A stretch of 64,000 nucleotides of DNA from Epiperipatus broadwayi (Eukaryota; Onychophora; Udeonychophora; Euonychophora; Peripatidae). Made by a program: the position numbers and the translations under genes. The stretch's first letter is position 1. Each line of letters starts with the position of its first letter. The stretch lies in NCBI GenBank assembly GCA_028023455.1, contig JAQFVV010012507.1, positions 2,580,401-2,644,400 of the forward strand. The letters run 5' to 3'. Shown here piece after piece: positions 47,976 to 61,704 of the stretch. The notes under the pieces are model-generated. The model did no database searches. It was not told the origin of the DNA and was given only the letters and a program-made list of their open reading frames with translations.

Positions 47976-50320
47976 TAGGTAGAAAACCAGAATGATAAAT
48001 GGACAGATAGATAGAAAGGTACTGAGGTGGATAGATGCATATATTGATTGATGGAGGAATAATATATAGATAAATAGATGGGAATGTATTACTGATCAAT
48101 GATACATACATATAATGGTAGATAGAGAGATTAATTTATAGATAAATAAATTTATAGATAGAAGGACAGATAGATGAATAAATAGATAAAAAATAAATGG
48201 ATGTTTGGATAAACTTATGGATAATGGATAGATGAAGAAGTAAAAAGATACATATATGGATATATAGATGGATGTTTAAAATAATAGTTAGGTAATAAAT
48301 GGATGGTTGAATAGACAGAGATAGAAAATTAGATAGAGATAAATTAGTGGAGTATCAATAGATAGATGTGTAAGTAGAGGAATGAGTGGATGAATAAATT
48401 TATAGATAAATACATAAGACAGGCAATTAGATAGATAGATAAATAGAAAAATAAATAGATAGATAGACAAATAAATAGAGATGCAAATGGAGATAGATAG
48501 ATGGATAGATAGATAGACAAATAGATAAATAAATAGATAGACAGACAGACAGACAAACATGTACATAAATTGGTAGGTAGACGGATAAAGATAGGTAATG
48601 GATGGGTGTTTGGTTAGTTAATAAAATGAGTAGTTGAATGCATATATAAATATATAACTAGAAAATCAGATAGATAGATGGATAGGTAGGCAGGCAGATA
48701 GATAGATAGGTATGTATGTAGGTAGGTAGGCAGGCAGGCATGTAGGTAGGTAGATAGACATAGAGACAGAGAGGCATAAAATTACTTAAGTAGACAGTTT
48801 AATAGATATATAATGGATGGTTCATTAGCTATATTGTTAAATTGATGAATGGATGCATGCAAAAATAAATATAGGTAGAATGCCAAATAGGTAGGTAGGT
48901 AGTTAGGTAGCTAAGAATCAGATAGATAGATAGGCAGGTATGTATATAGGTAGCTAGACAGACAGAGATTAGTGATTGGCTAGATATGACTGGATTAATC
49001 AATAAATTGATAGGTAGAAAACCAGATAAATAGAGATATAGAGATAAAAGATGTAGAGACAGGTATATAGATAGATAAACAGATATAGTTAATAAATAAA
49101 CAGGTAAAGGTTAGAAATGGATAAATAAATGTGTATGTTGGTAAACAGATAAAAAGCCTGGTAAAAGATAAATAGATAGATAAACAATAGACAAGTAAAA
49201 GATAGATCAATAGATAATTATTAAGTTGATACATAGAAATATATAGTTAGAAGTTGAATGGAAATGCATTGATGACTAGATAGTTAAATGGATGGATGGA
49301 GTTATTTTGTCCCCACTTCAATTTTATTTTATTTTACTCCCTTAATAATAATGAGTTTGATTGACTGAAACTGTGTATTTTTGTTCCCAACTGATATCAT
49401 TGAAGTCAGAGGTAAATTCTTGCAAATTTCAAGGGTGACCCCCTTTGAATTTTTTATCTCCATTTTACTATTCTCCATGTGTTTGGAAAAAGGGCATAAC
49501 TTTGCAAGGTTTGAGGTATTAAATATATTTTTTGTAATATGATTTTATAGTTTTTATTTATTCTAAGTAATTCATGTTTCATTAATAAATAATTATTTTT
49601 CGAAATGTTTATTTTTTTAAATCATCTGTAATACATTTTTTATAGTTTTATTTAGTACTTGTAAAATTAATTTCAATACATATTATGTGTGGCTTGTGTT
49701 TCTTTATTTTTTTTTTTTTTACTATTATATGCTAAACTATGGTTTTTGAAATTTTATATTACCAGCATTTTTTTTTTGTCCTGCAAAAGTTCTTAATTTC
49801 AATTATAACCATAATATTTTGATTTTAACATTTGATAATTATAAATAACATATTAATTACTGATAAACACGAAAATAAATACCATTTAAGAAAAAAAAAA
49901 TTGATGAAGTATCAAATTCTATTCTACAGCCATAGGCACATGTTATTCTTTCATAGAGTAATTTAGTAATTTTTTAACTATGTTCATATGATTGTAAAAG
50001 TAACTTTAATTTATTTTCTGCATAAGTAGTTATTTATTTAGCTAAATATTATTATTTGCTAAACTGTGTTTTGTGTAAGTCCTTTCATTATAATAGTATT
50101 TTTTTTTTTTATCTTGGTTTAGTAATTTATTTTGTTGTCATACATTTGATATGTTATTTCAAAACCAAACTATTTTAGTACTGTTTTTAATTTTTTTAAT
50201 GGTAATTCTTTTGATTTCTAAAGATATTTGTTTTTTTTGTTTTTTTACTCAAATGATTATGGGAATTTTTGGTCATTTACTAATTACTATCATTTGCTAA
50301 ATATTGTTGTATATATGCCA

Positions 50321-51129
50321 TATTTTAGAAGTAAAATGTTTTAGTATTGTTTTTTAAATTTTTATTATGCTAATTTTTCTTGTTATTTCCTAATCGTTAA
50401 TACTTGTTTAATTTTTTTTTTTTTTTTTGGCTACACGATTTGCTAATTTTTTTGTCATTTCATAACTATTATTTTTGATTTAGAGAGTTATTTATTTCTT
50501 GTTGTTTTTTTTTTTATCATGTCAATATGCTTATTTCTTTGAAAGTTCTGGTTTTTATAATTCAGAATGGGCAAAATATCTGCAATTCTTTGTTATAAAA
50601 AATTTGAAATTATTATCTCACATTTATTAACACTTGTTTATGTCAGAAGTGATTTTGGACTCTCTGGGAATGAAAATTCTGAAGAACACATACTAAATTA
50701 GTATCAATTTATTTTAGAAATTAAGTCTGTATTTCAGTTATTATTTAGTAAATCTAGTAATTTTTGTACATCATTTGTAGTTCATGAATATATTCTGAAG
50801 TGTGTGGATTTCTATTAAAAACAGTGGCAATTTGAAATTAGTCTGAAATACTCAGTCTTTTAATTTTGAATATATCATGCATTAATTAGTAAAGCTTATT
50901 GTTTATGTGGGGAACTACTATAATAGTGACTTTATTTTCAGTGTGTTGTTTCTATTGATATATATTTTGACAGCTTTTAAAATATTTATTATGCCTGAAT
51001 TATCAGATTCTGTAGAACAATAATATGCTGTATTTTTATTCAGTGCTATAAATCTGAGAATTTTCATAATAGTTTGTAAATAATCTGGTATCTCAAAAAT
51101 TTATAAATAGATATAGAATTAAAATTTCT
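50321..51129. other. T-rich stretch, nothing recognised
   Basis: Several T homopolymers. Possibly the outermost decayed right arm of the giant palindrome up to about 50.5 kb. No gene. Confidence 0.4.
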
Positions 51130-51953
51130 TTCAAATGTTCAAGTAATATTAAAAAAATTACAAATCTAGTGAAATGTTTAATATACAATAAAAAATTTCT
51201 TCTAAAAAACATAGTTCCTTCCTGTCCTGTCTGTAACAGACAGGAAGAAACATTCGAGCATGTGATTCTATCCTGCACAGTCTTGACATCAGTAAGGTTA
51301 ATGATAGCCCAAAATACCTCAATGGACTATTATAGGATTCTATCTATTAAGGATTGCATGAAGGACCAAAATGTCCTTCACATAAGAATGTCAACATTTA
51401 TTACATACTCACTGTGGATAACTGGATGCAAGATCACCTTCAATATCCCACTGTCAAACCCAAATGCAATATTCATCAGTACTCTTAACCAAGATTGAAA
51501 AAAAGATGAAATTCTATCAACAAAATTCCTTTATGAGAATACCTTCAAAATCCACAGCATCCAAATATTCTTGGAATGAACTGAACCATTGTCTTCAAAC
51601 CTCATAGCAAATAGAGATTGTGTTATTAAAGCAGTTGATTTTCTTGAATAAGAAAACACCAATAAACCAATGTTCCAAATGTACTATATAATTAACAGTC
51701 AGAGCCTTCTCTAATAAAATTAATTTGGATTAAAAAAAACACTGGCCAACTATCTCCTCCCTCCTGTTTTCTCTATGCATGTAACCTTATTATCTCCTTT
51801 TACTTACAACATAAACATATATATGCAGAGTGACTCAGAAGAGTAAATGTGGTTTTTTTATCAATAATAAAGTTCTTTTTGAAACTACAATTAAAAAAAA
51901 AATTCAAATCTTCAAGTAATATTTAAAAAAATTACAAATCTATTGAAATGTTT
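51130..51953 (+). mobile_element. 5'-truncated LINE tail flanked by 50/51-bp direct repeats
   Basis: The insert 51180-51902 has a plus-strand ORF (to 51498) with CPVCNRQEETFEHVILSC, the Cys-x2-Cys-x8-His-x4-Cys zinc motif of LINE C-termini. Decayed coding sequence follows, then an aataaa signal at about 51866 and a short A run. It is bounded by a long direct repeat: 51130-51179 and 51903-51953 (ttcaaatgttcaag... / ttcaaatcttcaag...), with two substitutions and one indel. The poly(A) end and flanking repeats fit target-primed insertion, but the repeat is far longer than the usual 7-20 bp. Not the same copy or orientation as the LINE at 35-36.7 kb. Confidence 0.8.
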
Positions 51954-54900
51954 GTGCCAACCAGAGGCATTTTACTGGATCTTCTTTTAACTTCTACAAA
52001 TTTGCATTCTGCAAGTAACTGCTATTTATAAATAGAATTTTTTTACTAACAGGCTGGATCTATTTTATTTAAAGCCACTTTTTGGATTTCGGTCACTTTT
52101 TTTCATCCAACAAGTTCTTGCTATATATAAAGGGTTAGAAATTATAAATTGTTATTAACATTGTTCTGGTTTGATAAATACAATCCACAAAATATTTATT
52201 TTGAGAATTTGTATTGAAATAAAAGTACAATTTATATTTATGTTGCACCTTCCTATGTATTTTTATCAATATTTGTAAGGTAAATTTAAATAATCATTTA
52301 CATCTGTGTTCATGCTTGGAGAGTTTCAAATCAATATCAAACTTATTTTAACAACAAATATAACTTAGATATGTAGTTAACATATCAATTGTTAAATTCT
52401 CCCAATGAAAGCTTTTATCTGAAGAATCCCTTCAGAATTATCAATTAGTTGTTTCTCATTTTACTAGCAAATATATGATTTTTTTAAATAAAAAAGATAA
52501 AATATTATAAGGTAAATTATGAATATTTTTGATAAAAATTTGATTTCACTGAACCAATCATAAGTTTTGAATAAGCTATTTTAAATTTAATTTAGACTTT
52601 AGCTGTTTGCTATTGGTAGAATTACCAAAGACCTTTTGCACTTATTTGAAACTTTATATAATCTTGACAATTTAGCTTTTAAAACTTTGTGAAAGTTTTT
52701 CAGGCTCAATAGTATGATACTTTTTATCAAAATAAGATGAGATGCGCCTAATGGATGTCATGAAGAAGAAGAAATATACAAATTATGCATCAATAATGAT
52801 AAATATTAGCAACAATTAATCAATCTGAATACTGCAATTTCTATGATATTCCAATATGTTAACAGCAATAAGTATTTTCTATTTGCATTTAACACATGCA
52901 ATTTGTTAATATTTTCATATGTAAACTGGCAATTTTTGCTATTCAAAATTCTCCACCAGAACTTACATTTAGTAAAGTTATTATTCTTATTAGGTGTAAT
53001 ATTGATTGTTTAGCTTTCCAAATAAAAATTACTATTATGTTAATATTATTTTTAATACTTTCTTTTATTGTAGTTAGTGTAGTAGCTTTTTATCCTTTTT
53101 TCCCATCTAACATTGATTTTATGTACATGTGTTTATTTTTCATTCAATATTAATTCCTTTTTTAAAAAAAAAAAGATTGAGATGAATAATTTTGGGATGC
53201 TCTAATTGAAAAAAAAATCTGTATAGGAGACATCTTGGATAATTTTAATAATCTACTCCAATAGGTAGTAGTATATGAGAAATATGAATATCACTTCTCA
53301 TTTTATAATTATCACAACAATAGTAATACGCATCAATATGTTCTCTATTTGAAAACCAATAAAATATTTTATTGTTATGATTATCAATTTAGATATTCAA
53401 ATATAATGTTACACTCTATATATTGAACTGGTTGCTTTATCCATTTCAAAAGATCCATTACAAAATTAAAACTAACTTTTGTTTTTATAAAGTTTTAAAA
53501 GAAATCTACTTGAGAGTTTTATATGCTATAGTGCATATATACAGCTATATTTTAAAATTCTGTAATTTTACTTTTTACTTTAAAAATAGGTTTCTTTTGG
53601 CACTTATTTTTTTTATCTGTTTGTAAAAACATTCTAATTTAAAAAGTTTTACTCTTTTAAAGATAAAAGAATAGCATTTTAATTTTAAAAAGTTTTGACT
53701 GCATTCCTGTTTCTTTCAATTTTGTTTGTAAGCTAATTTTAATTTATTTTTAAAAAGAAGAGCTGAGACTTAATTTTGCATTTTTTTAAAATTAATTTTG
53801 AATAAGATAAGAGCCCTGGTCAGATTTTTTTAATTATGATTAAGTATGAGATAGAGGTTTACCCTGGGGAAAAACTTCTAATTAAAGATTACAAAAGTGC
53901 TCATAAATAACCCTGGGATTTCAGACTAAATGTTATTCAGATTATCATTATTATTCTGCTCATTATGAGTATAGATTCAGCTTCTTAGTATACTGTGTGT
54001 GATACCTATTTTAATTGCTGTGCTGCCTTATATTTTAAAAATTGCTGTCTGCTGATAGGAAAATTCTGCTGATATCATACTATGGTTTACTATTTTCTAA
54101 ATAGCAATCTTCTCTGTGGAATGCCAAAACTATATACCATGCAGAATCTTATCTAAAATATGCAGTGCTAAATAAACCTAAAGATGAATCCTGGATTGTT
54201 TCTTCGAGGATTGTGCCATAAAAGCATAAACAAGAATTGATCCATAGCTTGCCTCCACACTTTTTACCAAAAAGATATAAATCCAAAGCCTTCATGATAG
54301 ACTTGAGTCAGACAGAACTTTGCATATACCGCTGGTGGAAATCTGATGGACTTTACATTAGGTCTTGAGGTAAAAGATTTTCATATTCTAACCAGGGTTT
54401 TAATCTCTATTACAGTCTCAGCTTAATCTTAACAGAAACCTGCCTTTATTATAAATTTTGAATATTCCTATAATATGTTTAATTATTTTATATATTTTCT
54501 ATTATTGTATGTAGGGGGCTCTTAGTTTTAAGACTCCATATTTTTTTATATATTTATTTGTCAGAGAGTGTATTGAAAGTTGCTATTTCCTTGCTTGGGT
54601 TTCTTCTTTTATATTACTAACCCTTGATAAATGCTTTAGCAGGCATTTGTAATTTTCTTTTAGCTTACCTGTCCTTTATCCTTTCCTTGTAATTTATTTA
54701 AGTTTGGTTAGTGTTTTCAGCAGACCACAAATCTTTTGACTGATGGTTTATTGAGTATTAGTGTTCTGTTTTTCTTAAATCACAGATTTTGTTTTCTTCT
54801 ACTTAAGATTACATAAAATTGTAATCTTTTCTTGTTATATTTTCTTTTTTTGTAATGGAATCAACCTTGATAATTTTGAACATAGTTATCATGGGCTGTT

Positions 54901-55492
54901 CTGCAGACTTATGACATTCTTGGTTCTGATGTTTTTTTTCTGGACCATGGAAAGCTCACCTTTGCTGTTTCATTGTACTCTCTACAAGACTCCTTTTTAT
55001 TTTGCAATCTCTGAATAGGAAAACTAGAATTAGTTTTTATAAATCACTGGCATAAAGATATTATAGTTCCCCTTTTTAAACCTTAGGTGAGAAACATACA
55101 TATCTGCCAGGGTGTTTATTGTTTTAATACCCACATGTACTCTCTGATAAATATACTAGAAGAATCTAAGTCAAACTTTTATGCCTTGTTTGCTCAAGAT
55201 TTAATCTTTCTTTTTTGATTTTAATAAACTATGCAATTGTTTATAATTGATTGGGCTGATGTTTGTCTTTGTATTATTTTCTCAATGGTTTGAACCAAGA
55301 TCACTTTTTCCCCTGGATCTTACATGTGGCATTCATCATCATCAACTCTTGATCATTGTAAATTAAATTTTCTAGGTAGTAAGTGACCTAGTGGCACTCT
55401 TAGTAATCAAAAGAAGTGAAGAAGTGACTGGTACAATGTCTTTTATATATGCAACCCATGAAAATCTTTGTATCAACATATATATATATATA
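51954..55492. other. Long stretch without recognised gene
   Basis: AT-rich. The part 53.8-55.3 kb is somewhat less AT-rich with few simple repeats, but both strands lack a sustained frame or paired splice sites. It may be an old diverged element or UTR-like sequence. Confidence 0.4.

Positions 55493-55565
<73 letters not shown>
55493..55565. repeat. (TTA)n microsatellite
   Basis: About 24 TTA/ATT units preceded by a short TA run. Confidence 0.95.
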
Positions 55566-55567
<2 letters not shown>

Positions 55568-56364
55568 ATGACTATTTGAATTCATCCATTTATGATTTAT
55601 AATCCTATTATCATAACGTTTTAGCTGAGTTGTGCCGACTGAGTAATTAATGCTATTATAAAAATCCATTGTAGAGATGCTATATAAGCATTGACTTATA
55701 ACAAAGTTAAAGGTTGGGTCAATAGAAAGAAATAATTTTAAAAAAAATTAAAATATAAAAGTGGTGATAGAATGATAGTAAGTAAAAAAAATTATCAAAA
55801 ATTATACAGTTACTTGGGTTAATGGGTTTTAAAAAAATTTCTAAATGAAATGTAGTTTTCAGATATAATCAAGATGTCAATGGCTTGTTTGATTTTTTTG
55901 GTGGAGATTGCCATATCAAAATGGAATCCTAATATTTGAAATATTTATGTTATGGCCAGTGTTCTTAGCATGGAAAGTATTGAGGATGATGATTGCTGTT
56001 ATGGAGGTTTGAGCTATAATTGCTAAGACACATGGGCATGCTAATTTGTAAAACCACACTCATGCTATGTATATTGATCATAATGTAGATTTTTCAAACA
56101 GCAAGATCCCATACAGATGTGTTATTTTCCTTCAAAGAAAAATCAGAGAAGTCATTTAGATCTTTAAGAAGCCAAATTATATCAACAAATGTGATGGTAT
56201 ATGTAAACTATCTTCTATTTGGATTTTTTTTTAAACCTGTTAATTGAAATAGCTGTTGATTTTTATGTTGGGTTTTTATCCATTATTATTCCATGCCATG
56301 TTTAATATTTAAAATTTTTTTGTTCTTGTTTTCTATTGGTTAGACTTTTAATGAACATCTTCAT
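55566..56364. other. AT-rich stretch, nothing recognised
   Basis: No supported feature. Confidence 0.45.
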
Positions 56365-56754
56365 ATAGTCATGCCACTTAGTGCAAATCAGAGTGATCAT
56401 TGGATGCAAGAAGGTTTGTGCATGAGATCCCTATCTAGTGCCTACTCATCCACTATTCCTAGACTAGTTTCTAGCTTGCGGTTTTCATCAGTGAGAATTC
56501 TTGGATCTGAGTGAACCACACTTGAACCTTATGATCTAATGCAATACTCTAGCAGCCAGCTTTTGCCATTTAAGTTAACTATAAAGCTATGGGTCTAAAA
56601 TTGAAAACACAATAATATTTTCAATCCAAGATTGTTTGGTTGAATAGCTATATAGATCTGAACTCAGTTCAGTATGCATATATTTTGACGTCGTTGGTTC
56701 TTTAATAATCATAGCCACTATTATCCTATTGGGCATGATTGCTATTAAACAACT
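56365..56754. mobile_element. Partial family B fold-back arm and adjoining sequence
   Basis: cacttagtgcaaatcagag and ggatgcaagaaggtttgtgc (56369-56421) match one arm of the family B copy at 42.1 kb. The pairing partner is only weakly present, so this is a damaged or nested copy. The remaining bases to 56754 show nothing else clear. Confidence 0.55.
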
Positions 56755-56990
56755 AAACATCACACAATAACCATTCCTTATGTTTACTGAAGCTGATTAA
56801 AAGAGAGATAAAACCCTCCATATACTAGTGCCTCTCATTGCAAGACATAGTAATCAATAGAAGGATAAGTTGGCACTAGATAAGGATTTTGTGAAAATAT
56901 ACTCTGGCTTGCACTAAGTGGTCTGTTGCCTCTTTTTTAAACAGCTTGAACAAGCACAAGAAATGATGATCTTGTGATGTTTAGTGGTTT
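56755..56990. mobile_element. Fold-back element, family B, near-complete copy
   Basis: The ends aactaaacatcacacaata and gatgatcttgtgatgtttag are inverted. Inner arms attgcaagacatagtaatca and tactctggcttgcacta also resemble the 42.1-kb copy. About 235 bp, non-coding. It supplies the right end that is missing at 42.1 kb and so helps define the family. Confidence 0.7.
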
Positions 56991-57488
56991 AAACCCAACC
57001 TTTAACATTGTTATACATACATGCTTTAAACAGTTCTTCAATATTGTTTTATAATAATAGCCATTATTTTGTTAATGGCCAATATGACTAGCCAAAACAT
57101 TAGTATAATAATACTATAAATCATATATGGATGAGCCTCAATAATATGACATTTATATAAATCATTATTTTAATATATTTATATATTTAAAATCAATATA
57201 TTTATTTACATCTGATTAATAATTATGAAATCACTGAATTTGTCCATCTGAAGCACAAGTTTTTGCTAACAGTTTTTATTTTTTGTTTCTTTAATTTTTT
57301 TTTTAAGTTCATGATTTTTATTTTCTAATAATTAATATAGCAATATCATTTAAATTATACACAATAAACATACAGGAACAAAACCATTTATATATAATGT
57401 TAATTATATTATTACTAATTTTAGAAAGTGCAATGGTGTACTTTTATATTATTTTTTGTGTGTATATATATATAAATAAATAAAGTTT
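56991..57488. other. AT-rich stretch, nothing recognised
   Basis: A short TA tract near 57462. No gene. Confidence 0.45.
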
Positions 57489-58365
57489 GTACACCTAGGT
57501 CTCGTTTTACACGATAGATAGGTTCCTCAGAAAACACACGCAAACGAAATTGCACAAAAATAGACATAACTTACATTGAAAAAGGGGGGATGTGGTCTGT
57601 GATTTTTCAAAATTCGCATAAAAGCAAACCACCAATGTAAAATTACTTTAAAATTCGTGCAAAAAAAAAAAAAAAGGAAATTAAATATGACTAATAAAAA
57701 ATTTCAAATTTGGAAAAAATTGATACAAGACAAACTTTTTTAAACTATAATTTTTAATTTTATTCAAAATAATATATTTTTATGCACAATTTACAGTACA
57801 GTAATTTACATTTTTTATACACATTTTAATTATTATGATTTTCTGGTGACAAAGTAATTAGTAATTAATCTCTGAGACAATGATTTTATTAATTGTTTAT
57901 TAAGCTCGCGATATCCAGACATACAACCATTTAGCTCTCGTTGGAATTAAAGAGCATGTTAATGATTAGTGTCATTAATAAGAAAATAATAATTGATTAC
58001 GTTCTTTTTTAAAAAGCAAAAACAGAATGTAATTTAAAATGCAAAATTAACACACACAATGTTTGAACAAATTTACATTATAATCTTGTAAAATTTAATG
58101 TGTGTATACATAAAATGTGGAAATCATGATTTTAACTTCATTATTGCATAAAATCTTACTATTATAAAGCACTGAAAATATTGAAATTACTAAGATGAAA
58201 GTCGAATTCCAATAATGTGCTATTACTTTCAATATAACATAAGTGCATGAAATTTATTATTTAAAGTAATAGCGCATTATCGGAGTTCGACTTGTGGTGA
58301 AACATAAATCGCTTTACTTCAAAATCGTGTTAAATAAGTCTGCATAAAAAGAGACCCAGGTGTAC
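57489..58365. mobile_element. Inverted-repeat-bounded element, family E, about 880 bp
   Basis: The left end gtacacctaggtctcgtttt is the approximate complement of the right end aaaaagagacccaggtgtac. A second internal inverted repeat at about 58197-58295 (aagtcgaattccaataatg / the block ending gcgcattatcggagttcgac, with ctattacttt / aaagtaatag) forms a strong hairpin. The left part has a CG-containing stretch (acgcaaacgaaattgc). No ORF. A MITE-like non-autonomous element is the simplest reading; target duplications were not resolved. Confidence 0.7.
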
Positions 58366-59232
58366 TGTATTTTGATATATATATATATTGATGTGTATAT
58401 TATATATATTGTAATCCTCACATCTGAGTTTACAAGCATTGCTTTTGTGCTAGTATTTTTATTTATTAAGAACAAAATATTTAAAAATATGATATAGAAT
58501 AAATTTTAAAGTGGTGTTAAATAAATATAAATATAAAATGCGTTGTTATTTTCTTTTAGTATAAAGATTTTTTGTTTAAAAAAAAAAAAAACTTTGCTAT
58601 GGCAATCAACAGCCAACATAAGCTTTTTAAATCATCTGCTTTCAATAAACTTTGTTGTCGTGTCTTTTACTGTTAAGGATTTTTAAAGTTAATATAATAC
58701 ATTTTATGGAGTAGAAAACCATCCATATTGTTTTACCCCGATCTTTCCACTATTGTAGCTAAATGTGGAATTATAAGCAAAGAAATGCCTTAAAAATTAA
58801 TCTTGATTCTGCCAATCTATTCATCACTATTCAATGCTGATAAATATTCGACATTTACTTGCTACAAAAGAAAAACTAGGTATGCAATGCGATTATCCCA
58901 TGAAAATGTATGTCTATATATTAATCTGTGAATTTACATATTTCAAATGCTCAGAAGAAAATTACAATGGAAATTCTCATAGGAAAACTGCCTCAGATTG
59001 AACCAAAAAGAAACTAACATATATTTCCAGAAGACATTAAAATTTAATGATTAATAAACTATATAACCACATTTGCAGATTTCAAATACATATGTGAGAT
59101 CACAAAGATGGTAAGATAATTTAACTGAACTTTTTGTAGCTATCTTTCAAGAGTTATTGTAAGTTTAAAAGCTTTTTCCCATCTCACGCATGGTCGTCAC
59201 ATAATATTTTTAATTGTAAATATAGAAATATA
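58366..59232. other. AT-rich stretch, nothing recognised
   Basis: No supported feature. Confidence 0.45.
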
Positions 59233-59358
<126 letters not shown>

Positions 59359-61704
59359 CATATAATTTTATTCTTTAATTAAAATTATTGTTGTTGTTAA
59401 TAATTTTGTTGTTTTCATTTTTGATCTGAACCAAGGTGATTATTTATTTCTCAATTTAATAACAGTATTAGGTGGAGGGGGTTAACGATCACGATATATT
59501 ATTGAATCTACATGTAAACTTATTTTTATGTGAATTCAATTTGATCATTGCTTTTGACTAGTACTGACTTGTCAATTAAAAATAATTTGGTTATAGTCAT
59601 TTCACCATGTGCACAGTCATCCTTTAGTTATTTTAAATTCCCCTAGAAAAAAAAAATAATTTGGTGAATATTATATTTTTTATGTTTAATTTCATTATTA
59701 CCAATTATAAAAAGTTTGGTTATTATTACAGTATATATATATATATATATTCATTCTGATTGCAAAATAGAAAAAGATTGAATAATAAAAAAAAATTTAA
59801 AAAACTAGTTAAAGGTGTGTAAAACTTGTAATGACTATAAAAATTGTTTTTTTAAAACAAAGATATTATACACTGAGTTTGTTAAATCTGCTTATTTGAA
59901 TTTTACAATTGTCTTAATTTTTTCATCATTTCCTTTTATTAAAATTTGTTCTTTCCTTAAATCTATGTTTTTCTCATATTTTGTTATCAACTATATTATT
60001 CCAGCATAATTAGCATCGATGATCTTTTTAATGTAAATGAAATCTATTTTTATCATGAAAACCATACTAGAGTTATTATATACTTTGGTTTTTAGAAGTT
60101 CATTGCTTTTTATATGCTTTTCACATACTAGTTGAATGAAAATATATCTTTAAAATTATAAATCCGTTTTTATTATATCTAGCAAGCTGAAAAATATACT
60201 AATTAGCCTAATATTTTTTTCATCAAATTTTTAAATATATTATAGAAAATTTTTAAATGAATTTTTTTCATTTCTTTTATATTATATTTGCTGATGGCTC
60301 ATTTTCATATATTTATTGGGCAGAATAAACAATCTTACATACAAATAATTTTCTTAAAATATGATGATGAAACACATGGCATCTATGCTAAAACTATATA
60401 TTCAATGTAACTTTTTTTCATCAAAAGACTACTTTTTACCTACAAAATCACTTTTTTTCTAACTATAAAACATTATGGTGGAACTATCACGATTTAAATT
60501 GGTAGCTGCTACTATTTGAACATTATTCAACATCATATTTATTCTAAGATGCAAATATTATTTTGATATAATATTATTACATTCCAGGATAAGAATTTTC
60601 TAATTCATACACCATACCCAATCAGATATTAGCATGAATAGTATGATAAGAAAACCATCATTTTAAATATTCTTAATCATTTGATATTATTATTAATCCT
60701 CTGTTGACTATTTATAAATAAGTACTGTTTTCTACTGACCTATAACATAACTTAAGGCTTTGTAAAATTGACTTAATATTTCTTTAGAAATTATTTAAAG
60801 AAATATATGATTGTAGTCCAGTTAGGATATATGTAGTTATTGATTTAAATAGTGGATCATTACAAAATTAATAGAATTATTATGCATTTCACATATTTTG
60901 TTCATTACGTGGCATTTTTTAAGTGGTAAATAGATCAACATGGATATAAAAAAAGGTAAGTGCTATTTGCATGTTTATTTAAATGATTCTTTGAGAATCT
61001 AGCTTGTGAATTGACCTAGTAATGTTTAAGGTCTTTTTATGTATAGGTTTATATTATCATCATTACATATTATGTAATTTCTAAGTTAGGCCTAGCTTTC
61101 AGTGTCTTATAGTATAATATTTATGGAATTAATGGATTTTTCAATCCTTTACATCACATTATTTATAATATTTTTTTAAATTCAGAATTAATTTGAATGC
61201 TATTTGATCATTGGTTTACCATGACATTTGCATTTTTAATCTATTTATTTTTAACCCAGGAAAACTTCATATTATGTATGATAATTAAAGTTATAAGAAA
61301 AGAAAAATAAGGAAGCACAAGATTCAAATCACTAAAGTCATTTATATGATATTGTTAAGCATTGATAACTGCTGTATATAATATATAGATTACATCAGAA
61401 ATAACTTTTATTTGAAATATTTTAAATTATATATATTACAAAAGAAAAAGAATTAATCTGCATATAAATGGATGTGTGCGTGTATATTATTGTCAAAATA
61501 GAAAGATAAATTTATTTAAAAAGATGGTAATAGGTATTGATATTCTAATTAAGCAAGATTATTTATTTCAAAATGTTAGAAATTTGTGAACATAATATAG
61601 ACTTAAATGGGATCACTAAGAATATAACAGATATTTTACTAATATGTAATATTTGAATATAAGTATAATTTATGTACTTGGATCTTAGATGTAATATAGA
61701 GAAT
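59359..61704. other. AT-rich stretch, nothing recognised
   Basis: A good donor-like sequence (aaaaag|gtaagtgc, 60956) follows a short ATG frame at about 60941. There is no supporting exon, so it was left uncalled. Confidence 0.4.

Noticed and set aside
60941-60956. Start codon plus strong donor (aaaaag|gtaagt)
   Set aside because: Only a few codons with no promoter, upstream exon or downstream acceptor in frame.
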